Source: Planctomycetales bacterium
GTDB lineage: Bacteria; Planctomycetota; Planctomycetia; Planctomycetales; Planctomycetaceae
Assembly (NCBI GenBank): GCA_028285345.1
Contig: JANQPT010000014.1
Location: 558,001-622,000 of the forward strand
Length of the DNA: 64,000 nucleotides
Direction: 5' to 3'
In this document: piece after piece, positions 33,656 through 43,800 of the stretch
Position numbering within the stretch: position 1 is the first letter of the stretch
Layout of the letters: each line of letters opens with the position of its first letter
Program-made: the position numbers and the translations under genes
Notes under the pieces: generated by a model
Told to the model about the DNA's origin: nothing
Databases searched by the model: none
The model's input: the letters and a program-made list of their open reading frames with translations, nothing else

Positions 33656-33687
33656 TCGAAATGCGTCTCTTCAGAAGAGGTCCCGAC

Positions 33688-34314
33688 ATGGGCAAGACAA
33701 CAACGGTTTGCGGACTCGAGTTTGAATTCAATTCGACGCTTCAAGGGTGGCGGGCACCGCGTCAATTTGCGCACTTGCCCTCTGCGGCTTCGACGGAAGT
33801 GTCGATCGAATCACCGTCGTCGGAAGAGCCAAGTGCACCGCAGATAAGGGCATTGGAAGGCTTTCTGGAAAACGAACAGGCCGTCTGCGAATCGATGTTG
33901 GATGCGACACTGCGCTGGTGTCGCTACGAACACATTCAAGACGACAAGATCAAAAGATTCTACTGGCCGGAGGAAGATCCTCCCGCCAGCCTTGATGATT
34001 TGGTAGTGTTTCACACCCTGCTTGTGAGGACATTGGAGCACGATGGAGTCGCATTGATCGGGTTTATGTTGAGTTGCGAATGGGACGAGGAGCACGGCCT
34101 GGGGGTTTTAACGCACAATGGGATTACGTTGGACATCGGCCAGGAACTCGATGTTTATTCACAAGCGTTTTACGGATTGCCGAACGCCATCTGCACGAAG
34201 GAAGAATTAGCAGCGAAATCAGACGTGGTTGGAGCTTTTGTGAGCGATGTCTCGCCGATCATGATCAACCCATTCACGAAACAGCCAATGAAGAACCCGT
34301 TCCTGAACGAGTAG
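33688..34314 (+). CDS. DUF6985-like cytosolic protein inserted between partner genes
   Basis: This 208-residue protein has no signal peptide. The core PQIRALEGFLENEQAVCESM, then FHTLLVRTLEHDGVALIGFM, CEWDEEHGLGVLTHNG and LDIGQELDVYSQAF, matches my memory of the DUF6985 domain, some members of which occur as immunity-like proteins. Function unknown. The start ATG 33688 is well supported: AGAAGAGG (33674-33681) lies 6-7 bases upstream; an ATG at 33661 is rejected. It sits between a DUF1549/DUF1553 gene and a DUF1501 gene, 32 and 30 bases from its neighbours, so probably cotranscribed with them. Confidence 0.72.
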   Translation: MGKTTTVCGLEFEFNSTLQGWRAPRQFAHLPSAASTEVSIESPSSEEPSAPQIRALEGFLENEQAVCESMLDATLRWCRYEHIQDDKIKRFYWPEEDPPASLDDLVVFHTLLVRTLEHDGVALIGFMLSCEWDEEHGLGVLTHNGITLDIGQELDVYSQAFYGLPNAICTKEELAAKSDVVGAFVSDVSPIMINPFTKQPMKNPFLNE

Positions 34315-34344
34315 TCGAACCAGACCTGACCTTCGATCAGTTTG

Positions 34345-35799
34345 ATGCTTCGAAATAATCACAAATTGACCCCCTGCGGCCGCACGCGGCGCGAATTCCT
34401 CTGGGAAGCCGGCGGCGGGTTTGCGGGGACGGCGTTGGCCGGGATGCTGGCGGCGGACGGATTTTTTGCGTCGCGGGCTTGTGGCGCGGAAACCATCAAT
34501 CCATTGGCGGCGAAGGCGCCGCATTCTACACCGCGGGCGAAGTCGGTCATCTTTCTGTTTATGTACGGCGGGCCGAGCCAAGTCGACCTCTGGGATCCCA
34601 AACCGGAATTGACCAAACGCAATGGCGAACCGATGCCCAATCTGGACGCCGACCCGCTGTTTAAGGTCCGCAATCCGGGCAAATTGCTCGGGAGCACGCG
34701 CACATTTCGGCCGGCGGGAGAATGCGGGCTGCCGGTTTCCGATCTGTATCCGCATCTGTCGGGTTGCGTCGACGAGATGTCCGTCATCCGCTCGATGTAC
34801 GCCGACAGCTTCGCACACGGCAGCGGGCTGCTGCAGATGAACACCGGCTTCTTGCGGCAGGGGCATCCGAGTTGCGGATCGTGGATCAATTACGGGCTGG
34901 GGACGGCGAATCAAAACTTGCCCGGCTACGTCGTGCTGCTCGACCATCGCGGCGGCCCGATCACCGGCCCGCCGAATTGGAGCAGCGGCTACATGCCGGC
35001 TTCGTATCAAGGCACCCAATTCCGCACCAGCGGAACGCCGATCGCGGATCTCCGCTCCGCGATCGACCTTTCGGGGGCGCGGCAACGGGAGCAACTTGAT
35101 CTACTCAAGACGCTCAACGTCCGTCACCGCGAACAACGCCCGGGCGAATCGGAACTTCAGGCGCGAATCGACTCGTACGAACTCGCGTTCCGGATGCAGC
35201 AACACGCGCCCGAAGCGGTCGATGTCGGATCTGAATCGGCCGCGACGCACGAGTTGTATGGGCTCGACGACAAGCAGACAGAGAAATTCGGCCGCCGTTG
35301 CCTGTTGGCCCGGCGGTTGGTGGAACGAGGCGTGCGGTTCGTGCAGGTTTACTCCGGCGGCGGACATTCGGAGCAGACGTGGGACGCCCATAGCGACGTC
35401 AACAAAAACCACGAGCGGCATTGTCGCAACACCGACAAACCGATTGCCGGACTGCTCAAGGATCTCAAGTCGCGTGGTCTTCTGGATGAAACGTTGGTGG
35501 TCTGGACGGGCGAGTTCGGCCGCACGCCCACGGCGCAAAACGGCAAAGGCCGGGATCACAGCCCGCGCGGCTTCAGTGCTTGGCTGGCCGGCGGCGGCGT
35601 CAAAGGGGGGCAGGCCATCGGAGCGACAGATGATCTCGGCTTCGCCGCGGTGGAGAACAAAGTCCACGTCCACGACCTGCACGCCACAATTCTGCACCTG
35701 CTGGGCATCGACCACGAGTTGTTGACCTATTTTCACGGCGGCCGCGACATGCGGCTGACGGACGTCGAGGGGCGCGTGGTGCAGGAGGTGCTGGGCTGA
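34345..35799 (+). CDS. DUF1501 Tat-exported sulfatase-like protein
   Basis: This 484-residue protein is of the DUF1501 family, a sulfatase/alkaline-phosphatase-like fold common in Planctomycetes. The twin-arginine signal RTRREFLWEAGGGFAG begins at residue 13, so it is exported folded through Tat. Family segments are VIFLFMYGGPSQVDLWDPK, LYPHLSGCVDEMSVIRSMY, GSWINYGLG, FVQVYSGGGHSEQTWDAHS, WTGEFGRTPTAQNGKGRDH and the end LHATILHLLGIDHELLTY. Start ATG 34345, preceded by an in-frame TTG. It normally forms a pair with a DUF1549/DUF1553 protein, here separated by the DUF6985-like gene. Confidence 0.92.
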   Translation: MLRNNHKLTPCGRTRREFLWEAGGGFAGTALAGMLAADGFFASRACGAETINPLAAKAPHSTPRAKSVIFLFMYGGPSQVDLWDPKPELTKRNGEPMPNLDADPLFKVRNPGKLLGSTRTFRPAGECGLPVSDLYPHLSGCVDEMSVIRSMYADSFAHGSGLLQMNTGFLRQGHPSCGSWINYGLGTANQNLPGYVVLLDHRGGPITGPPNWSSGYMPASYQGTQFRTSGTPIADLRSAIDLSGARQREQLDLLKTLNVRHREQRPGESELQARIDSYELAFRMQQHAPEAVDVGSESAATHELYGLDDKQTEKFGRRCLLARRLVERGVRFVQVYSGGGHSEQTWDAHSDVNKNHERHCRNTDKPIAGLLKDLKSRGLLDETLVVWTGEFGRTPTAQNGKGRDHSPRGFSAWLAGGGVKGGQAIGATDDLGFAAVENKVHVHDLHATILHLLGIDHELLTYFHGGRDMRLTDVEGRVVQEVLG

Positions 35800-36114
35800 C
35801 GCGTGTTCATTTCGCGTTTCGGTGGGTGACCGCGATTGCGGAATCGACAGACAGGTAGGGCAGGCTCCCGCCTGCCGCAACTTGTATTGGACGTGAAATA
35901 CCAAAGCGGCAGGCGGGAGCCTGCCCTACGGAGTTGCCTGCCCCCGAAAGTGCGAGTGCAGCCCGCACCGGAACTCCTCTTTCGCTGTTTTGGGATGGCG
36001 TCTATACTCCACGTCGCAATGCACCGGCCGACGGACGTGCGCCGGCTGTGATCGGTGGTTGATCGAGGTCAGGCGAGAACCGAAACGCTTTATGTTTCGC
36101 GGGAAGGGAGTCCC
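35800..36114. other. Intergenic region with a long inverted repeat
   Basis: These 315 bases separate the DUF1501 gene from the ParA-type gene and contain the inverted repeat at 35855-35929. No gene or tRNA is seen. The repeat stands between the two genes and may end upstream transcription. I see no parS-like palindrome close to parA. Confidence 0.45.
35855..35929. repeat. 24-bp perfect inverted repeat (CAGGCTCCCGCCTGCC type)
   Basis: The left arm (35855-35878) contains GGGCAGGCTCCCGCCTGCC and the right arm (35906-35929) is its exact reverse complement, with 27 bases between. Each arm is itself internally palindromic. Arms of this type are a frequent dispersed repeat in planctomycete genomes, from memory; here two copies lie head to head and could form a long hairpin. 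Confidence 0.75.
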
Positions 36115-36939
36115 ATGCGTACGATTGTGGTGATGAATCAAAAAGGGGGCGTTGGCAAGACGACGACCAGCGTCAACCTCTCTGCCGGACTGGCCAATGC
36201 CGGACGCCGCGTGTGCCTGGTCGATCTCGACCCGCAGGCTCATGCATCGTTGCATGTGGGTGTCGAGGCGCACGGCAATACGCCCACAATTTATGACGTC
36301 TTCGGCGACAAGCAGACGATCAACGACGCGCGGCAACTCGTCGCGCCCAATTTTTGGTGTGTTCCGTCCAACATTGACTTGGCGGCTGCCGAAATGGAAT
36401 TGGCCGACGTGCCCGGGCGGGAGCTCATCTTAAAAGCCGCGGTCAACGAAGTGCGGCAGCAGAACTATTACGACTACTTAGTGATGGACTGCCCCCCCTC
36501 GCTCGGCGTGCTGACGGTTAACGCCTTGGCGGCCGCCGAAGAAGTCTTTATTCCGCTGCAGCCGCACTTTCTGGCGCTGCACGGCTTGTCGAAACTGTTT
36601 GAGACGACCGCGCTCGTCAATCGTCGCTTGAATCGACAACTGCGGGTCAGCGGGGTTGTGCTCTGCATGTATGAAACCGGCACGCGCCTGGCGGCCGACA
36701 TTGCCGAAGACCTGGCCGCATTCTTGGCAAATAGTGATCCGCACGCGCCGTGGGCGGGCGCGCAGATTTTCCGCAGCCGGATTCGCCGGAATATCAAACT
36801 GGCCGAAGCACCGAGTCACGGCAAGCCAATCTTTCAGTACGCACCAAAATGTCACGGTGCCGAAGACTATGCGGCGCTCATTGAAGAGGTGATGGACAGC
36901 GAGGAATCCGGCGAACAACTGCCGGCCCAAGCTGCCTGA
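36115..36939 (+). CDS. ParA-family ATPase (orphan, no ParB)
   Basis: This 274-residue cytosolic ATPase of the ParA/MinD superfamily forms ATP-dependent dimers that bind DNA nonspecifically and position cargo. The deviant Walker A KGGVGKTT is at 10-17 (signature K10, catalytic K15), Walker A' is [11 protein letters not shown], and Walker [11 protein letters not shown]. It resembles Soj rather than MinD, as no membrane-targeting helix ends it; the tail is acidic. No parB or parS is nearby. Start ATG 36115 has AAGGGAG 4-5 bases upstream. It is followed, after 404 bases, by the two giant envelope proteins, which suggests a positioning role for an envelope complex (inference). Confidence 0.9.
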   Translation: MRTIVVMNQKGGVGKTTTSVNLSAGLANAGRRVCLVDLDPQAHASLHVGVEAHGNTPTIYDVFGDKQTINDARQLVAPNFWCVPSNIDLAAAEMELADVPGRELILKAAVNEVRQQNYYDYLVMDCPPSLGVLTVNALAAAEEVFIPLQPHFLALHGLSKLFETTALVNRRLNRQLRVSGVVLCMYETGTRLAADIAEDLAAFLANSDPHAPWAGAQIFRSRIRRNIKLAEAPSHGKPIFQYAPKCHGAEDYAALIEEVMDSEESGEQLPAQAA

Positions 36940-37343
36940 GACAGGGAGGGACTGCGCGGCGGACGGCGTTCCGCCGCTGCGACGACAGGGGGGGAACGAC
37001 GATCGTTCGCACATGCGTCGATGCGCTGACTCGACGATACGTAACCGCGATCCTGATGACGTGCGGTCTGCTCTGCTTATGCGCGAAGGCGATTCGTAGC
37101 GCGATGACATGCCCGATCTACCGCGGATTGTCCGTCGACTTACCGGCAAGAGACCGGCGTCGAAATCAAAATAATGCGCATTTTTTTGCAATAAAACTCG
37201 ACCGCTTAACGTCATATAAGATGAGACATTGTTGGCAGGCCTCCGGGGCGCGAATGGTATCGGACCGTTCGAACGGGGCTGTTGCGCCCTGCGCTGCCAA
37301 GCCGCTTCAACACCCATTTCTTCACGCAGCGAGGCTTTGACCG
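36940..37343. other. Leader region of the giant envelope operon
   Basis: These 404 bases precede the 1128-residue envelope protein. The second half is distinctly AT-rich (37160-37230, with a T7 run and TATAAGATG near 37216), unlike the surroundings, and probably holds the promoter, although no good -35 box can be fixed. No ORF with a ribosome site is seen. Confidence 0.4.
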
Positions 37344-40300
37344 ATGCGTATGCGACCGCTCTCGATCCGCTCGATATCCGGATTGCTTTGTGTAGTGTTC
37401 ATTTCCGCTTGGCCGAATTGTGCGATTGCGCAACAAAGCGGGCAGGAAACGCCGCCGGGCGAAACCAAGATTGAGCAGCAGCAGCCCTCCGAATGGGAGC
37501 GTCTGATCTATCTGCCGTACAAAAACCTTAAGCAAGTCTTCGAAAAGGAGTCTGCGACGGTCTTTATGCCGTATCGCCAGTTCCTGCAGCTGTGGGGCAG
37601 CCGGAAAATCTCGGGTGATCAGAAAGGTGCTCCTCCCGTGGCGGCGGTGATCTCGCGCGCTGATTACCGCGCCAACGTCGTGAAGGACTTGGCGAAGATC
37701 GAGGCGACATTCACAGTCGAGGTGTTGGGAAAACCGTGGGCGGAAGTGCCGTTGGAGTTCGGTGACGCCGCAGTGGGCAAGATGACCACAGAGGACGAGC
37801 GCATCTTGTTGCGCGGCACCGGCGAAGGGACTTATGCACTATTGCTGCCGGAAAAAGGGAAGCACACGGTGACGCTCCAGTTGGTGGCGCGGATCCGGAC
37901 TTCACCCGACGGACGTAGTTTTGCGCTCAATTGCCCCGCTGTGGGGATTACAAACTTCGAATTGGAGATTCCCGCCGCCGACCAAACCGTCGAAGTGACG
38001 CCGCATCTGGTGAGCACGCCCGTCAAAGCGGAGGGAAACGTGACCCGCATCACCGCAAATCTGGGAGCGACGAAAAAGATCACGGCGCGGTGGCATCCCC
38101 GCGTGAGCACGGCGCCCGAGATGGATTTGTTGGCCAGTGTGGAGAACACGCAGGACATTCGCGTCGCAGACGGGTTGATCCATTCGCACGCGTCATTGGC
38201 TTACAAAATCCTGCGCGGCAAACTGGATCAAGTGCGAATTACGGTTCCCGACGGCCACCGCATCTTGGACGTGTCCTCGTCGGCGCTGAAGGGTTGGCAG
38301 ACGGCTAAGGAACAAGCGGGGCAGGTGATTACCGTCGAGTTGTTACCGGGGAGCGCGCGGACGATTGTGATCGACGTGCACACGGAGCAAGCGGTGCCGG
38401 ACGGCGCGTTTGCGCTTGCCGGAGTCGACCAGGACGGAGTCAATCAGGGAATCCATGCACGCGGCGCCGTTCGGGAAAGTGGATTGATCGCCGTCAATCA
38501 CGCCCCGGATATCACGCTGCCGATCGAGCGGCAAACCGGCCTGGTGCGAATTGAGTCATCCGAGATCCCCAAATCGTTGCGTCGCCCTGGAGGCATGTAC
38601 TTCAAATACTACACGCGCGATTTCGATTTTCAGGTTGTTGCCAAACCGGTTGAGCCGCGCGTGATCGCCGCACAGGGGTCACGTTTTGAATTCCGCGACG
38701 ATGAGCTGCATTTGGACGCGATCGTGATGTATACGGTCGAGCGCGCCGGCGTGTTTGAGCTGCGGTTCGCTCTGCCGGAGAACTTCAAAATCGAAAACGT
38801 CGATTGCGGCCAAATGGAGAAATACGAAGTCGCCGACGCCACACGCGAATTGGTGATTTCGCTCAATCGAAAGACAATCGGACAGTTCAACGTCCACATC
38901 AGCGGCAATCTCGATTTTCAAGCCGGCCGGGAAAAGACGCAGTTGAAACTGCCGTTGCTCGTACCCCAGGAGGTGACGCGTGAAACTGGAAACGTGCTGG
39001 TCTTCGCGCCGGATGCGATCGAGATTGTGACCGAAGAGGACGCGGTCATTGCCGCGCAGCCCTACCGCCCGCGGCAGGTTCGCTCGACACCCAACATGCG
39101 GCTCGCTTCGGCGTGGACCTATACACGTCAGCCGGTGGAGATTACAGTCACGACGATTCGCAAGCCGACTCGAATGACGGCGTCGGTCGGGACCAAGGTG
39201 AATGTAAAACAGGAATTGGTCGAAGTCGATTCGCTGCTGCGCTACGACATTCAATATGCCGGAATGGACACATTTGTGTTTTCCGTTCCGGAGTCGGTCG
39301 AGAATGTGCAAATCGAACAAGTCGACGCCGGCGGTGGAACTGCGATCAAGCAGCGGAGCCGTGCGGAGGAAGCGGTCGACGGATGGGTGGCCTGGACGGT
39401 GGTCATGCAGCGCGACGTGAGCGGGGCACAGCAGTTCCGGATCAAGTACGACTTAACGCCGGAGCAGGCCGATCAAGCCGAAACAGTGTTAATCGAGCCG
39501 CTGCGCGTGGAGGAAGTGCCCGCCAACGATGCCCGCGGCACGGCCGCCGTTGCGCCGGCGCGGGTCTACGGAGAGATTTCGGTCAACAAGGATCGCGCGC
39601 TCTCGGTCTCCGCTGCAACCGAAACGCTGGAAGCGATTGACGTTCGCGAACTGAAGTTGCTGCCCCCGAAGGCGAACTTGGCTTATCGATATTTTAAGCA
39701 GCCAGTCGATGTGAATCTGACGGCTGCAAAGCATGAAATCCAGGAGGTGGTGGAGACTGTTGTGCCGCGGGCGCTCATCGAAATGGTGGTCTCCGACGAT
39801 AATAGTCTCACATATCGTTGCCGTTATCAGATCACCTCCAGCGAACGGCAGCGGCTCACGATTGACCTTCCCGAATCGGCGGAACTGCTCGGCGTGACCG
39901 TGGCGGGCAAATTGGCGTCACTGGAACGAAACTCCGCGGGAACCCCGCCTAAGGGGTGGGAATCCTACTTTGTGAACGTGGCCCGCGAAGGGAGTTCGGA
40001 TGAACCGTTTTATCTGATGTTGATGTTCCGCATGGAAACAGGAACAGAACTGTTGCCGCAATGGGGGGGCACGCTGCCGCTCGATTTGCCCAGAATCGGG
40101 GGAACTGATCCCGCGCCCGTGCAGCAGTTGCGGGCGTCGGTGTGGGTCCCGGACGAGTATTCGCTCGTCGGCAGTCCCGATCAGTTTACGAACGATCGCC
40201 GTGCGTTGCTGCATTTCTCACAGCACAAGATCGCCTCGACGAACAACACGGCGGCGTTAAATAACTGGATCGGCGGTGATACGACCGGGCTGTTTGAGTT

Positions 40301-40730
40301 TCCTGTGAGTGGCCATGCCTACACCTATACCAATCTGGGCGGGACCGGCAAGATTTCCGTCACATACTGGCGCTCCGCGATGTACACGCTGGTCATCAGT
40401 TGTGCGGTGCTGTTGGTGGCGTTGATTCTTTCCAGAACCAGTTGGAACAACAAGTTGAGCGTGTTGATCGTGGGCGGTTTCGCGGTGGCTCTGTGGGCGG
40501 TGATCCAACCGGATCAAGCCGTTCACGCCCTCAGCGCGGCTTTGCCGGGTCTGGCCGCACTGCTCGTGATTTGGCTGGTACAAGCGTTGTTCCGCATCCG
40601 TCCGCACGTGTCTCGCGAAGCGGACGCACTTTCGCTCGATCGGCCGACGGTTGTCGCGGCCGTGGTTCCGCCTCCCGGCGTGTTCAACGACTGGCGGACC
40701 ATGATCGACAACAATCCGCACGATTCGTAG
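37344..40730 (+). CDS. Giant exported envelope protein, module copy 1
   Basis: This 1128-residue protein starts with a signal peptide (cleavage after AIA, residue 29). A motif around 54-84 (LIYLPYKNLKQVF, then VFMPYRQFLQLW) opens a long beta-strand-rich periplasmic region with repeated hydrophobic/polar alternation; the signature PQEVTRETG is at 541-549. The C-terminus has three membrane segments (TLVISCAVLLVALILS, VLIVGGFAVALWAVI, ALPGLAALLVIWLVQALF) and a short tail. The same plan occurs twice in the next protein. I recognise no named family and no enzyme motif. The next gene begins 71 bases downstream, so the two are probably one operon. Start ATG 37344 has GAGG nine bases upstream. Confidence 0.85.
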   Translation: MRMRPLSIRSISGLLCVVFISAWPNCAIAQQSGQETPPGETKIEQQQPSEWERLIYLPYKNLKQVFEKESATVFMPYRQFLQLWGSRKISGDQKGAPPVAAVISRADYRANVVKDLAKIEATFTVEVLGKPWAEVPLEFGDAAVGKMTTEDERILLRGTGEGTYALLLPEKGKHTVTLQLVARIRTSPDGRSFALNCPAVGITNFELEIPAADQTVEVTPHLVSTPVKAEGNVTRITANLGATKKITARWHPRVSTAPEMDLLASVENTQDIRVADGLIHSHASLAYKILRGKLDQVRITVPDGHRILDVSSSALKGWQTAKEQAGQVITVELLPGSARTIVIDVHTEQAVPDGAFALAGVDQDGVNQGIHARGAVRESGLIAVNHAPDITLPIERQTGLVRIESSEIPKSLRRPGGMYFKYYTRDFDFQVVAKPVEPRVIAAQGSRFEFRDDELHLDAIVMYTVERAGVFELRFALPENFKIENVDCGQMEKYEVADATRELVISLNRKTIGQFNVHISGNLDFQAGREKTQLKLPLLVPQEVTRETGNVLVFAPDAIEIVTEEDAVIAAQPYRPRQVRSTPNMRLASAWTYTRQPVEITVTTIRKPTRMTASVGTKVNVKQELVEVDSLLRYDIQYAGMDTFVFSVPESVENVQIEQVDAGGGTAIKQRSRAEEAVDGWVAWTVVMQRDVSGAQQFRIKYDLTPEQADQAETVLIEPLRVEEVPANDARGTAAVAPARVYGEISVNKDRALSVSAATETLEAIDVRELKLLPPKANLAYRYFKQPVDVNLTAAKHEIQEVVETVVPRALIEMVVSDDNSLTYRCRYQITSSERQRLTIDLPESAELLGVTVAGKLASLERNSAGTPPKGWESYFVNVAREGSSDEPFYLMLMFRMETGTELLPQWGGTLPLDLPRIGGTDPAPVQQLRASVWVPDEYSLVGSPDQFTNDRRALLHFSQHKIASTNNTAALNNWIGGDTTGLFEFPVSGHAYTYTNLGGTGKISVTYWRSAMYTLVISCAVLLVALILSRTSWNNKLSVLIVGGFAVALWAVIQPDQAVHALSAALPGLAALLVIWLVQALFRIRPHVSREADALSLDRPTVVAAVVPPPGVFNDWRTMIDNNPHDS

Positions 40731-40801
40731 TCGCACAGCTCGATCCGTTTACATTGATTCAGATTCCCGGGCGCCCGGAAACGAGGATTTGGAGAGTGAA
40801 T

Positions 40802-43800
40802 ATGTCCCACAACGGCAGATTCAACCGTCATGCGTCAGTTAATAGAACGTCCGTTGTCGTGCTGTTGGCCGGCGTGATCGTTTGCGCGTCATCCTCGTCC
40901 ATCCTGGCGCAGGAACAGACCGCGGTCGAGTTGCCCGGTCGACGGATTTATGTGCCGGTGGAGGATTTGGATGTTGTATTGGGGCGCGACAAGACCGGTG
41001 TGATGCTGCCGCGGGCGGAGTTCGCAGAACTTTACGCCGCCGCCCAAAAAAACACCGAGGACGCGGCGACGCCCCCCAAGGGCGTGATCCTCTCTGCGGC
41101 AGACTACGTGGCGAAGATCGCGGATGACCAACTGTTGATCACCGCGAGCATCACGGTGACACAGCTTGAGCCGGGATGGCATGCGGTGCCGCTCAGATTC
41201 GAAGGACTGGCGGTGGAGCAGGCCAAGTTGGGCGATGCGCCGGCACAACTGGGACGGCATCCGAAAAGTCCGCACCTAGTCTATCTGCTCAATAATCACG
41301 TGGGGCGGCAATCCCTGGAACTCCAATTGTCGGCCAATCTCGTGAGCAGCGGCAGCGACCGCATGGCGTCGTTTGAACTGTTGCCTGTCCCGGCCGCGAG
41401 TTTTCAACTTGAGCTTCCAGCGGGCCGTTATTTGGAGCTTGACGGCGTGCGGCTCGAGCGGCCCGCTGCCGAAGACCAGCCGGCGATTTATCAAGCGGCG
41501 GTCGGCGGCCGGCCGCGATTGCGGTTGCGCATCACCGGTAAACAGGCGCAACAGGGCGACGACGCGTTGGTCTTCGGTTCGACCGGGATCGGCGTGCGAG
41601 TCACGCCGGAGGAATTGACCTGGCAGGCGGTGACCGAGATCCGCGTGTTCGGCAAATCGATCGACCGGCTGACGTTCAGCATTCCGGATACATTGCAGGT
41701 CGTTTCGATCGACTCGACCGGCCTGGAGGGTTGGGGATTCGAGCCGAACGAAGCGGATCAGCGGACGATGCTCACGCTCTCCTATCGCCAACCGTTTCGC
41801 GATACACGTCGGATCACCATTCGCGGTGTATCAGCCACCACGACAGGAATGCCTTGGTCGGTTCCCAATTTGACGCTGAGTAACGCGACCGCCCACACCA
41901 GTCGCGTCGTCGTGCAGCATGCACCGACGCTGCGGCTCCGCGCCGATCGACTTGATGGAGTTCGGCGGATTCCCGATTCGGGGCCGGTGGCAAGTGAGAT
42001 TCGTCGCGTGGCGGCGACGACGAACCCGGAAACCGAACATTGGCATTCGTCCTACTTTGCGGCCTGGCAAGAAGATTTCGATCTCGCATTCGTGACGCAG
42101 CCCAAAGCGCGGGAAGTTCAAGCGGCAATCGCGACTCAGCTTGAGGCGGCCGCGCGCGGACTGGAACTGCGCTGTAGCGTAACCGTCGAACCCCGCTTCG
42201 CGCCGCTATTCGGGCTGGATCTCACGTTGCCGGAGCGGTGGGAGATCGAACGCATCGATGCGGGCGGCAAGCAAGTCCCTTGGCGAACCGCCTCGGAAGA
42301 GAACGGTATTCGAGCCGTGCGAATTCCGTTCGACGAGCCGCTGCCGGCCGGACAATCGCTGCCGGTGAGTCTGTTTGCACGCTGGGTGCCGGAGAATTGG
42401 CCGATCGAGGAAGAGCCGCTTGAGTTTCCCCTGCCGGAGATTCGTCTGCCACAGGTCGACGTGTTGGAGGGAACCTATGCCATTCGCTCCGCGGACGACT
42501 TGCGGGTGACGCCGCTGCAGTTGACGGGACTCGATCCGTCGCGGGACCTCGAAAGCGACCCCAGCCGGGGGCACCGGTTGGCATACGTTTATCAAGATAC
42601 ACGCTTCGCGGGTGAATTGCGGATCACGCGCCGCGCGTCGCGGGTCTCTGCGGCGACGCTCTGTTTTGCTCGGCTCGATCCAGAAACGTTGCACGTCCAC
42701 TTAGAGGCGGCGGTCAATATCGACGGGGGCGGACTGCGCGAATTGCAGTTGGCGTTGCCCGAAGCAACCGGGGAAGACCTGCGGTTCCAACTGCACAACC
42801 GCAATCTGGGAATCGTCGAACAGCAACCAAGCTCGGAAATCGTAGACGGCGAACGAATCTGGACGTTGCGGTTCGACCAGCGCCATCGCGGCGGGTTGCG
42901 TTTGAGCGTCGATTTGGGGATGCCGCGAGAAGAGGCGGAAAACTTTGCCGTCCCTGATCTGCGACTGATCGGGGCGGAACGTCAAAGCGGATTTACCGCA
43001 ATTGAGGGCGGCAGCGACCAACAACTCACGTTGACCGCCAACGACTTCGCCGGAAACCGGCTGTTGGAATTGGCTCCCGAAGAACTGCCGCGCCCGCTGA
43101 ACTATCAGCCCCGCGAGCGGATCGTGGCCGCGTACCAGAATGTGCGTCCGGGCCGGCAAATCACGCTCGCGGAAACCCGATTCGAGCGGCTGGCGGTGCC
43201 AACGGCAATCTGCGACCAGCTCAGCGTCGAGAGTCTGTTGAGCGAAGCGGGGTCACTGCAGCATCAGGCGACGTTCACCTTTCGGGCCGTCGGCGTGCAG
43301 GCGCTGGAGATCAATTTGCCAGAAGAAGCGGCGCTCTGGTCGACGCTGGTCGACGATCAACCGGTGGAAGTCCGCCGCCAAGGCGAAGCGTATCGCGTGC
43401 CGTTGCCGGTTTCCGGAGACGACCAGCGCGAGCATACACTGGTACTGTTTTACACCAACGGGACGGTTCCCCTGGATGCGGCGCACCGGCTCACACAGGA
43501 GCCGCCCCGTCTCGCCGTCGTCAGCGGCGCCGGCGACGTGCAGCCGCTGGAGATTTTGAAACAAGATTGGAAGATCCACCACCCGCCCGACACGCAGTTC
43601 CTGTCGGCACACGATTTGTATCAGCCGGAAGTGAAGCCCGCCGCCCCGAGTCTTCTGGGCGGCCTGCAGCAGGGACTCACCATCGGCAGTTGGACGACGC
43701 TGTTGCAAAAACTGCTCACGCTGTCGATCGCACTGGGTGTGTTATGTCTGTTGACGCTCGGTTACCGCAAGTTGGGCGCTCCCGGTGCGGTTGGGGTCGG

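Noticed and set aside
36000-37343. Replication origin or partition locus around parA
   Set aside because: No parB, no dnaA, no parS-like 16-mer palindrome and no iteron-like repeats were found by eye.
40400-40801. N-terminal extension of the giant fused protein
   Set aside because: The 134 codons overlap the membrane bundle of the preceding gene in another frame; the signal peptide starts at ATG 40802 behind a good ribosome site.
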